The notes under the pieces are model-generated. The model saw only the letters and a list, made by a program, of their open reading frames with translations. It searched no databases and was not told the origin of the DNA. From the NCBI GenBank assembly GCA_963814975.1, contig CAWFFB010000030.1:62001-126000 (forward strand): a stretch of DNA of 64,000 nt, given 5' to 3'. The stretch's first letter is position 1, and each line of letters opens with the position of its first letter. Source of the stretch: CAVUXJ01 sp963814975. GTDB taxonomy: Bacteria; Acidobacteriota; Vicinamibacteria; Vicinamibacterales; CAVVIG01. Positions 51,011 to 59,076 of the stretch are shown here, piece after piece. The translations under genes and the position numbers were made by a program.

Positions 51011-52188
51011 ATGCTGCCTCTCCACGGTTGCACCGTGGTCGCGCTCGAGCAGGCCGTCGCGGCGCCGTTTGCCACACGCCAGCTCGCGGACCTCGGTGCC
51101 AGGGTGATCAAGGTCGAGCGTCCGGTACCGGCGATTTCGCGCGCGGGTACGACACGACGGTGAAAGGCATGAGCAGCCATTTCGTCTGGCTGAATCGATC
51201 GAAGGAGTCGCTGACCCTCGATCTGAAGCAGCCGGAAGCGCGGCAGGTGCTGAAAACACTCCTCGCGACGAGCGACATCTTCATCCACAACCTCGCCCCC
51301 GGAGCCGTGGATCGTCTCGGGTTCGACGGCGGCACCCTCCGCCGCGAGTGCCCCCGTCTCATCATCTGTCATGTGACCGGCTACGGCACCGACGGCCCGA
51401 ACCGCGATCGCAGGGCCTACGACCTGCTGGTTCAGAGCGAAACCGGCGTCTTGTCGATCACCGGGACCGAGGAGACGCCGTCGAAGGTGGGAATCTCGAT
51501 CGCCGACATCGCCGGCGGAATGTACGCCTACACCGGACTGCTGACGGCGCTGCTGACACGAGCCCAGACCGGTCACGGGCTCGCCATGGAAGTGTCGCTG
51601 TTCGATGCGCTGGGCGAATGGATGGGATATCCGCTGTATTACGCCACCTACGGTGGCACCGCCCCGCCGCGCACCGGACCGAGCCATGCCACAATCGCGC
51701 CGTACGGACCGTTTGTGGCTGGGGACGGGAAGGCCGTCTATCTCGCCATTCAGAACCAGCGCGAGTGGACGCGTTTCTGCAGCGACGTGCTCGAGTCTCC
51801 AGGACTTGGCGACGATCCGCGCTTCGCGACGAACACCAGGCGCCTCGAGCATCGCGTGGAGCTCGAGCGAATCCTGGGCGGGTGCTTCGCGTCGCTGTCG
51901 TCCGAGGAGTTGCTCGCGCGACTCGATCGGGCGCTGATCGCCAACTCGCGGATGAACACCGTCGAAGAATTCGCCGAGCACCCGCAGCTCGTGGACCGCG
52001 GGCGGTGGCGTACGGTCGGTTCTTCAGCCGGACCGCTTCGAGCGCTCCTGCCGCCGGTGATCATGGAAGGTGTCGAACCGGTGATGAATCCGGTGCCGGC
52101 AGTCGGGGAACACACCGATGCCATTCTGAGAGAGCTCGGCATCGACGACGAGAGGATCGCCGCGTGGCGGCTGGCTGGCATGATCTAG
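51011..52188 (+). CDS. CaiB/BaiF family III CoA-transferase, frameshifted near 51125
   Basis: From ATG 51011 the N-terminus (LPLHGCTVVALEQAVAAPFA, ADLGARVIKVERP) is in one frame; the rest (GDFARGYDTTVKGMSSHFVW, LDLKQPEARQVLKTLLATSD, RAYDLLVQSETGVLSITGTE) continues in the next to 52188. Adding one G in CGTCCGGTACC at about 51121-51131 restores the family motif VERPGTGD. The catalytic aspartate is within the segment following WLNRSKESLTLDL / RRAYDLLVQSE. It moves CoA between acids, here probably activating the substrate of the operon. A length of about 392 residues is normal. The break is probably a homopolymer error. Confidence 0.85.
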
Positions 52189-52308
52189 CCCGAGCCGGTG
52201 AGCGACGCATATGAAATCATCTCCCCACAAGTAAGAACAACACCGGTGGGGCCGACTCGGCGTGCCGACAACGCGCGTAACGCATCGACGCGAGGGCACG
52301 TGTGCATC

Positions 52309-53670
52309 CTATAGGTACATCGCGCACATCGCGCACTGTTCCCCATATTCGAGAAGGGGATGTGTCGCGAGCACGAACATGGTCTTGGTTTCGCCGCTAA
52401 ACAGTCGGCGCCAGGATTTCGTCATTGGCGAGCGCGACTCCTCTGAACGCCGAGCCTCGAGCCGTACGGCATGCGATTCTGCGTTCTCCAGCACCTTCCG
52501 TTCAGCCGCACGGAGCATGGTCAAGATCAGATGGTCCGGCACGACCCACTCCTCGAGCGTGCCGACTGTCCTGCGAATCGCTGATCTGATCTGGTTGTGC
52601 CACCGGAGCTCGATGACTGAGATCAGCACACCGGTTCCGAGGATGACGATCACGGTTGCCAACAGGTACAGATTGAAATTCGGGCCCAGCGCTGCTTCGA
52701 GCCAGGTGTGCGCGAGCATTTTGACCCCCACGGTGAGGAGTACCAGAGCCAACGCGTACTTCAGATATCGGAAAATATGCAATGCACCGGCGAGAGCAAA
52801 ATAGAGCGACCGGAGGCCCAGGATGGCAAACACGTTGCTCGTGAATACCAGGAACGGGTCCGCGGTGACCGCGAAGATGGCGGGAATTGAATCGACGGCG
52901 AATACGAGATCCGTCGTCTCGACCATCACCAGCGCCGGCGCCAGCGGGGTGAGCATCCACCGGCCGACGCCGGAGGCGCCGGCGGTAGCGCCGCCGGCCG
53001 CGTACGTGCCTGGTCCCTGGTGTTCGAGAGAATCGCTCGCCTGAGCCTTCACGAAGAAGCGTTCTTCGTGGAAGTCTTTCGTCACGGGCAGGAATCGCCG
53101 CATCAGGCGGACGATGATGTTCCGCCCAGGATCGCCCGATTCGGTGCCCATGAAGGCCATCTTCACGGCAGTCACAATCAGCAGCGCGCCGAAGACGGAC
53201 AGAATCCACGAGAACTCCGAGACAAGCCGGGCGCCGATGGCAATCATCGCGCCTCGCATCGCCAATGCTCCCAGGATCCCCCAGAAGAGCACGCGATGCT
53301 GGTACATCCTGGGAATCGCGAAATAGCTGAACAGCATGGCAATCACGAACACATTGTCGGCGCTGAGGGAGAGCTCGATGACGTATCCGGTGAGAAACTT
53401 CACCAGCGCCGACCGCGCGTCGTTGACCCGCCCATCCGGATAGGCCGCGCTGCGATCCACCGCATCGGGCTCGAGACCCAAACCCAGCCAATGATGTTCG
53501 TAACCGAGGTAGACGAAACCGCCGAAGGCCAGGGCGGTCGCGATCCAGATGACGGTCCACGTCAGGGCTTCGCGAACCGACACGACGTGGGCGCGTCGAT
53601 GGAACACACCAAGATCGAGCGCGAGCAGAACGAAGATGAAGATGAGGAATGCAATCCAGACGACCACCAC
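52309..53670 (-). CDS. TerC/Alx-family integral membrane metal exporter
   Basis: A 453-residue protein with about nine membrane helices, starting VVVWIAFLIFIFVLLALDLG. The TerC signature is clear: LTGYVIELSLSADNVFVIAM with the acidic pair in helix 3, and VMVETTDLVFAVDSIPAIFA with the matching acidic residues. TerC/Alx proteins export Mn2+ and load metal to secreted proteins in other bacteria. A C-terminal cytosolic tail of about 90 residues ends in CAMCAMYL. GTG 53670 has AAGGAGG five bases upstream. A yybP-ykoY riboswitch lies directly in front, so Mn2+-dependent expression is expected. Confidence 0.92.
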   Translation of the reverse strand: MVVVWIAFLIFIFVLLALDLGVFHRRAHVVSVREALTWTVIWIATALAFGGFVYLGYEHHWLGLGLEPDAVDRSAAYPDGRVNDARSALVKFLTGYVIELSLSADNVFVIAMLFSYFAIPRMYQHRVLFWGILGALAMRGAMIAIGARLVSEFSWILSVFGALLIVTAVKMAFMGTESGDPGRNIIVRLMRRFLPVTKDFHEERFFVKAQASDSLEHQGPGTYAAGGATAGASGVGRWMLTPLAPALVMVETTDLVFAVDSIPAIFAVTADPFLVFTSNVFAILGLRSLYFALAGALHIFRYLKYALALVLLTVGVKMLAHTWLEAALGPNFNLYLLATVIVILGTGVLISVIELRWHNQIRSAIRRTVGTLEEWVVPDHLILTMLRAAERKVLENAESHAVRLEARRSEESRSPMTKSWRRLFSGETKTMFVLATHPLLEYGEQCAMCAMYL

Positions 53671-53687
53671 AAGCCTCCTTGGGCACG

Positions 53688-53791
53688 TGGTAGTCTCGCT
53701 GGTCGCGTTGATTCGCCGGTGCCAGCCGGGAGCGAATGCTCCGTGTTGACGGCTGGACCACCCGCTTGCGCGGGTCGCTACTCCCTACCAA
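53688..53791 (-). ncRNA. yybP-ykoY (Mn2+-sensing) riboswitch
   Basis: On the minus strand the leader reads GGTAGGGAGTAGCGACCC, a CCCGCGCAAGCGGGT hairpin, then GGTCCAGCCGTCAACAC, a CGGAGC..GCTCCCGGCTGG stem with CACCGG, and closes with GACCAGCGAGACTACC. These are the conserved GGGAGTAGC and GCGAGACxxxCC strands, the CCAGCCGTCAA / GGCTGGCACCGG helix and a P1 that pairs GGTAG with CTACC. The family binds Mn2+ and activates exporters such as Alx, MntP and TerC relatives. It ends 17 bases before the terC-like GTG, close enough to control ribosome binding. Confidence 0.9.
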
Positions 53792-53969
53792 TCCCAGCCT
53801 AGCGTTGATGGGGAATAGTGTCAATCGGAGGGTTGTGACCGGCGACGGTACCTGACGTCGTACACTTGGCGCACCTACGCGTGCGCCGTCGAGCCATCCT
53901 GCAGGAGGTCCAGTGCGCAGACGGTGAGGCGGCGGCCAGCCGTAGAGGAAGAGACAGGAGACGCGGCGC

Positions 53970-55952
53970 ATGGACAACATCGCACAGATCCTACAAGCTG
54001 AACCGCCGCGGAGCATTGGAGCCGCGCGCGCCACCTTCCCCCAACGCGATGCCGTGCACGCCTCCCCGGCTGACTGGCGGGATGAAGTGCTGTACTTCCT
54101 GCTCCCCGATCGTTTCTCCGACGGGCAGGAGCACACGCGACCCATGCTCGACCGGACCCGAATTCCCGCTCAACGCGCGAGGTACGCGGCAGCCAACGGC
54201 CTTGCCGAGTGGCGCTGGGACAGGTGGAAACAGTCCGGCGAAGGTCGATTCCAGGGCGGCACACTGGCGGGTATCACGAGCCAGCTTCCGTACCTGGCGG
54301 ATCTCGGGGTCACCACGCTGTGGATTGCCCCCGTGTTCCGGCAGCGGGTGGAGGGCAACGATTTCCACGGATACGGCGTGCAGGACTTCCTCGCGGTGGA
54401 TTCGCGGTTCGGCTCGCGGGCCGATCTCGTGGAACTGGTGCGCGCCGCCCACGCGATCCAGATACGGGTCGTCCTGGACATCATCTTCAACCACACGGGT
54501 TCCAACTGGCTCTACGACGCGGCTGAGACCGGCGACGCGTTCCGTCCGAAGTACACCACCGGCCATTACACGAGCCTGCTCCCCAAGGACGGCTTCGGCG
54601 GCGCGATCACGAATCCGCAGCAGCCGCTCGGCAACGACGACTACGTCTGGCCTCAGGAGCTGCAACTCATCGAGAACTACACCCGCGCCGGGACCGGAAA
54701 CCTCGGTGCGGGGGACATCCGCGATCCCGACGCCGAACACAAACGCACGGATTTCGAGGTGTTGCGCGACGTCGCCGTGGAACGGCCGGACACGCTCGCG
54801 CGACTGATCTTCATCTATCAATACTGGATCGCCCTGACCGACTGTGACGGGCTGCGCATCGACACGCTGAAGCACGTCAGCGGCGAGGATGGGCGCAACT
54901 TCTGCGGAGCCGTGAGGGAGTTCGCCGAGTCGATCGGCAAGAGCAACTTCCTGCTGCTAGGAGAGGTCGCCGGCGGCGACAACGCCCAGGATTTTCATCT
55001 GACCATCTTCGCCCGCAATCTGGACGCGGCGCTGGATATCGGTGGGATGCGCGTGGCGATCACCGGTGTGGGGCAGGGCTTGCAGACCCCGGCCGACTTC
55101 TTCGCCGGCTTCAACTTCTGGGACGAGAGGATGGGTTCGCATCGCGATTGGGGATCCCGTCACGTCTCGGTGCTGGACGACCACGACCATGTGTTCGGCC
55201 GGAAGGTGCGCTTCAGCGCCGACGCGCCTGTCGACCACCAGGTGACCGTGCCCACGGCGTTGCAGCTCTGTGGACTCGGCATTCCGTGCATCTACTACGG
55301 CACCGAACAGGCCCTCCGCAGCGGCCCCGAAGCGAGCGAGCGCGCATGGCTCGGCACCGTCAGGGACAACGATCGGGACGTGTCGGCATTCGGCCGAATC
55401 GACGTCCTCCTGCGGGAAACCATGTTCGGTCCCGAACACCCGCGCGCGTCGGGATTTGCGGGCACGCAGGGCGAACGCGAGGCCGCCCTGCCTGGTTTCG
55501 GCGCCTTCGGCACGGCAGGGGCGCACGTCTTCGACCGGGCACACCCGGCATTTGTGCGCATCAAGGCGCTGATTGTCGCGAGAAAGACGCTGCGTCCGCT
55601 ACGCCGGGGACGCCAATACCGTCGGGCCACATCGATCGGCGATGACGACTTCCGTCTTCAGGGGCCGGGCGAGCTCCTCGCCTGGTCGCGCATCCTCAAC
55701 GACGTCGAAGTACTGGTCGCCGTGAACACCAACGGCATCGCCGGCCGTGGCGCGCGCATCGAGCTCGATCCGCGTCTCCGCCCCGCGGGCTCCAGCCTGC
55801 GGGTGTTGTGCGACACGAGCAGGCTCGGAGACCCCACGGCGGATGCCCAAGGCGGTGGGCAGGTGCTGCGGGTGCAGAGCATGGGACAGGGCGGACGAGT
55901 CTTCGTGCACGTCGGGGTGCTCGCGCCCGCCGAGGTGATGATCATGATGTAG
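53970..55952 (+). CDS. GH13 alpha-amylase-family glycoside hydrolase
   Basis: A 660-residue TIM-barrel enzyme. The four GH13 regions are present: DIIFNHTGSNW, GLRIDTLKHVS (nucleophile Asp), LLLGEVAGG (acid/base Glu) and SVLDDHDHV (stabiliser Asp). The entry motif VLYFLLPDRFSDG and GIPCIYYGTEQAL are typical. There is no signal peptide, so it probably acts on intracellular alpha-glucans or maltodextrins. An unusual ~50-residue insertion lies between the entry motif and barrel strand 2. ATG 53970 has AGGAG nine bases upstream. It stands alone between terC and the haem peroxidase. Confidence 0.92.
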   Translation: MDNIAQILQAEPPRSIGAARATFPQRDAVHASPADWRDEVLYFLLPDRFSDGQEHTRPMLDRTRIPAQRARYAAANGLAEWRWDRWKQSGEGRFQGGTLAGITSQLPYLADLGVTTLWIAPVFRQRVEGNDFHGYGVQDFLAVDSRFGSRADLVELVRAAHAIQIRVVLDIIFNHTGSNWLYDAAETGDAFRPKYTTGHYTSLLPKDGFGGAITNPQQPLGNDDYVWPQELQLIENYTRAGTGNLGAGDIRDPDAEHKRTDFEVLRDVAVERPDTLARLIFIYQYWIALTDCDGLRIDTLKHVSGEDGRNFCGAVREFAESIGKSNFLLLGEVAGGDNAQDFHLTIFARNLDAALDIGGMRVAITGVGQGLQTPADFFAGFNFWDERMGSHRDWGSRHVSVLDDHDHVFGRKVRFSADAPVDHQVTVPTALQLCGLGIPCIYYGTEQALRSGPEASERAWLGTVRDNDRDVSAFGRIDVLLRETMFGPEHPRASGFAGTQGEREAALPGFGAFGTAGAHVFDRAHPAFVRIKALIVARKTLRPLRRGRQYRRATSIGDDDFRLQGPGELLAWSRILNDVEVLVAVNTNGIAGRGARIELDPRLRPAGSSLRVLCDTSRLGDPTADAQGGGQVLRVQSMGQGGRVFVHVGVLAPAEVMIMM

Positions 55953-55988
55953 CGCGCACCACGCTCGCCGCATGCGCCGGAGGCCTCG

Positions 55989-57728
55989 CTATTTTGCCTT
56001 CCACGGTTTGAAGGCGTTATCGAGCCCCGCCATGGCGCCCGCCACAGATGGGAAGTGCCGGGTGATCACGTCGATCATCGTGCTTTCTTCCACCCACTCG
56101 ATGCCCTGTTTCGTGTAGACCTCGGGGCGATAGTCCTTCGACAGGAATCGGTCGCTCTTCAGCCGCCGGGACGCCATCAGCAGGAAAATGCGAAACGCGG
56201 TGTCGCTGAACCCGAACCCTGCCGGCAGCGGTTCCGCCATGAGGCCCACCATCGTGTCCACCTTCTCGAGATCGTTGCCGTAGACGCGCTTGATCTCGGC
56301 AGCCCAATCCTGGTTGTCTGTGAGCTCTTCGAAGCTCTTGACCGGCGACTTATGCAACAGTCGACGGAACTGGTTGTAGCGGGGCACACCGCGTTCCCGG
56401 TCGCGCAGGATGTCGACCGTCCCAAGATCGAACCTCTCGCCGTTGTCCTGCACGAGGTTCTGCAGCGTCCGCGGGTAGTTGTGCAGCCGGACCGCGCCGG
56501 GGTAAGCCACCCCGAAGGAGTAGAACAGATCGGCGGGATTGAAACGCGCAAGGAACTCGACACCCCGCCGGCCGGAAAGCTCTGGCAGCTCGAACTGGCC
56601 CAGTTCGGCGCCGGTGTCCGCCGATCGGATCGCGTAGTCATCGGGCAGAAGCGTGTGCATCCGGTACACGGAGACGAATTCCTCGGTCATCGAAAACGGT
56701 ACCCCGTTGTGATCGGTCGGCGATCCGGGAATACCGCTGATTAGATCGTTGTTTTGGAGCGCCGTGAACACGTTCTGTAGCTTCCCGAGCACCCCGTACC
56801 AGTTCGTGCGCAGACCGGCCGTAGTGATCTCGGCCGGCAGGATTGCAGTCGACCACTCCACTGTGTGGATCTTCGCGAGGAGCGCCGCGTTGACCAGGCG
56901 AGCCTGCTGAAACAGGCGCTCGTCATCCCACATCGGGTTGTGTCGCTTGAGCCGATCGCAGATGGCGTTGTGCTCGAGCGCAAACAACCCGTGAAGCAGG
57001 CTCAGACCGACCCAGCCGTTCTCGGTGAAGCCGGTGATCTCGCGCCCCGTGACCGGATCCACTCCGAGCCGCCCGCTGGGGCTCACGAGCACCTTGCCGT
57101 CCCGTCCGGCGCGAAGCGACGCCTGGCTGGCGGGGCTGCTGCCATACACCTCCGAAGCGTCCCACCAGTGGGTGTTCTCGTTGATGTAGGCTGGCGGCCT
57201 CGTTGAGCCTGAAACCTTTGGCATCTCCGCCGGTGTCTTGGGGACGCGCATCGGCCGCTCGTGCCATGTGTCTCCGTTGTCCACCGGGATGTCATGTGTG
57301 TCGGTCCAGGTGCCCTTCTTGTGCACGAACCAGTCGTGCACCATGAACTGGATCCACGCCGCGGCGATCACGTTGAGGATCGTGGCCGGCTGGAATGTCG
57401 TGCGTGTCAATAACTCCAGACTCACGCGCCGCGGGCTCGGCGTCATGAGGTTGGCGGTGTCAGGGAACGTCTCGCTCAGTGGGACGTTTCGCCCGAACCG
57501 CATTCCGGCGCTGCCCATGCGCGGGCAGGTCAGGTCGTTGTAGGTGCCATCGCTGGTGCGGGCATTGCGCCCCTCCCCCGTCGGCGGCGCTGTGGAGCTT
57601 TCGAGTGGCGGCTCCTCGGTATCGTGCAGGTTGTTCTCACGCAGCTCTCTGCGAAGCTCGACCAGCTTGGGGCCCGCGATCGCGTCGGGAAACTCGTACC
57701 ACTCCTTGTCCTTATCGGCGATGGACAT
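55989..57728 (-). CDS. Cyclooxygenase/alpha-dioxygenase-like haem peroxidase
   Basis: A 579-residue member of the animal haem peroxidase superfamily. The distal histidine helix reads WIQFMVHDWFVHKKGTW, the proximal histidine segment is LLAKIHTVEWSTAILPAEIT, and EEFVSVYRMHTLLPDDY matches the helix that in cyclooxygenases and fatty-acid alpha-dioxygenases carries the catalytic tyrosine. The arrangement matches plant pathogen-inducible oxygenases and their bacterial relatives more than myeloperoxidase types. It would oxygenate fatty acids in the cytosol, since no signal peptide is present. ATG 57728 with AGGAG upstream is preferred to TTG 57734. Confidence 0.85.
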   Translation of the reverse strand: MSIADKDKEWYEFPDAIAGPKLVELRRELRENNLHDTEEPPLESSTAPPTGEGRNARTSDGTYNDLTCPRMGSAGMRFGRNVPLSETFPDTANLMTPSPRRVSLELLTRTTFQPATILNVIAAAWIQFMVHDWFVHKKGTWTDTHDIPVDNGDTWHERPMRVPKTPAEMPKVSGSTRPPAYINENTHWWDASEVYGSSPASQASLRAGRDGKVLVSPSGRLGVDPVTGREITGFTENGWVGLSLLHGLFALEHNAICDRLKRHNPMWDDERLFQQARLVNAALLAKIHTVEWSTAILPAEITTAGLRTNWYGVLGKLQNVFTALQNNDLISGIPGSPTDHNGVPFSMTEEFVSVYRMHTLLPDDYAIRSADTGAELGQFELPELSGRRGVEFLARFNPADLFYSFGVAYPGAVRLHNYPRTLQNLVQDNGERFDLGTVDILRDRERGVPRYNQFRRLLHKSPVKSFEELTDNQDWAAEIKRVYGNDLEKVDTMVGLMAEPLPAGFGFSDTAFRIFLLMASRRLKSDRFLSKDYRPEVYTKQGIEWVEESTMIDVITRHFPSVAGAMAGLDNAFKPWKAK

Positions 57729-57902
57729 CGGCAAACTCCTGTGGCGGGTTCATGTGCACGCCGCCGGAAAGGTGGAAAGACGACGGCGGGGAGGGAGACC
57801 CGCAGCGACGGACACGCTAATGCCACGACGCATTCGTGTCAACGGCTTTGTGTTTGAGAGTTAACGGCGGGGACGAGCGGGTTATCTTACCTTGCGGACG
57901 GC

Positions 57903-58757
57903 TCACAGCATCTCGAGCGGGACTTTCCTCCGGGGCGGGGGAAAATCACGAGCGAGCTCGATCAACTCCTCGCGTGTGAGATGAAGGTCGAGTGCGGTTC
58001 GATTCTGCCGCACGTGATCGGTCTGGCTGCTTTTCGGGATAGCCAGGACGCCTGCTTGCCCCAGGACCCATGCCAGCGCGACTTGTGCCGGGGTGACGTT
58101 GCGTGCCCGCGCGATCCGCTCGATGCCGGGGTGCTGGAGCAAGCGGCCCTGGTTGATTGGCGAGTACGCCATCATCGGAATCCGGCGTTCACGGCACCAG
58201 GGCTGGAGGTCGTACTCAATGCCTCGTTTGGCCAGATTGTAAAGGACCTGATTGGTGGCGACCGCCGTGCCACCCTCGAGCTCGGTTAGTTCCTTCATAT
58301 CGCTCGTATCGAAGTTGCTGACGCCCCAGTAGCGGATGTCGCCCGAATGGATCAGCGCGTCGAATCCCTCGAGCGTCTCCACGAGCGGAACCTGTTCCCG
58401 CCAGTGAAGGAGGTATAGATCGAGCTGCTCGGCGCGAAGACGTTTCAGGCTGGCGTGACACGCGGCAACGGTGCCACGCCGCGTGGCGTGATGCGGCAGC
58501 ACCTTGCTGACCAGAAATACTTCCCCGCGCCGGCCGGCTATGGCCGCACCGACGACCTCCTCCGCGCCACCGTTGCCGTACATCTCGGCCGTGTCGATCA
58601 GCGTCATGCCAAGGTCGAGCCCCAGACGCAGGGCGGCGACTTCTTGCGTCCGCCGCTTGCTCTGTTCACCCATCCCCCACGTGCCTTGACCGAGAACCGG
58701 GACGGTCTCGCCCGAGGGTAGCGCGACGGTACGAACTTCAGTGTCGGGGTTTTTCAT
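57903..58757 (-). CDS. Aldo/keto reductase
   Basis: A 284-residue NADPH-dependent reductase. The catalytic tetrad is complete: aspartate and tyrosine in LIDTAEMYGNGGAEE, lysine in FLVSKVLPHHA and histidine in LDLYLLHWREQVPL. The cofactor-binding C-terminus (VLAIPKSSQTDHVRQNRTAL) is also typical. It resembles DkgA/YeaE-like members that reduce short aldehydes and keto-aldehydes. ATG 58757 gives the usual family length. It is in the same direction as the peroxidase gene, 170 bases away. Confidence 0.93.
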   Translation of the reverse strand: MKNPDTEVRTVALPSGETVPVLGQGTWGMGEQSKRRTQEVAALRLGLDLGMTLIDTAEMYGNGGAEEVVGAAIAGRRGEVFLVSKVLPHHATRRGTVAACHASLKRLRAEQLDLYLLHWREQVPLVETLEGFDALIHSGDIRYWGVSNFDTSDMKELTELEGGTAVATNQVLYNLAKRGIEYDLQPWCRERRIPMMAYSPINQGRLLQHPGIERIARARNVTPAQVALAWVLGQAGVLAIPKSSQTDHVRQNRTALDLHLTREELIELARDFPPPRRKVPLEML

Positions 58758-58769
58758 GCGCGTCAGGTC

Positions 58770-58986
58770 TCAACCGCGACGCCCGTCGCCAGCGCCCGTG
58801 TATCCGCAGGACGCCGCAGGGGGAAGGTGTTTGTCGATTTCGGCCGCCGCCTCGCGACCCAGCTGAACGTCTTTGGCCGGACGGTACTTGTTGTCCGGGG
58901 GCGTAATCCCTGGTCTGAGCTCTCAGCAGGCCGACCGGCAGCGCCATGGAGGCAGGGAGGGATGCGGAACGCAATCCTTCCTTCAT
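58770..58986 (-). pseudogene. Relic of the N-terminus of an M48 metallopeptidase
   Basis: ATG 58986 opens a signal-like peptide (MKEGLRSASLPASMALPVGL) and, after a one-base shift near 58905, the other frame reads PPDNKYRPAKDVQLGREAAA then EIDKHLPPAAS before a stop at 58770. The phrase DVQLGREAAAEIDKHLP is characteristic of the region just after the signal peptide in secreted M48 peptidases. The HExxH catalytic part is absent. I interpret it as a decayed fragment. Confidence 0.42.
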
Positions 58987-59076
58987 GCCACGACGATGGC
59001 GCAAAAAGAAGTCCGAGCGGATCGACGGTCGCCCAGGTGTACCTGCGGCGTTGTGAATGTCTGTTGCCGAGACCGC

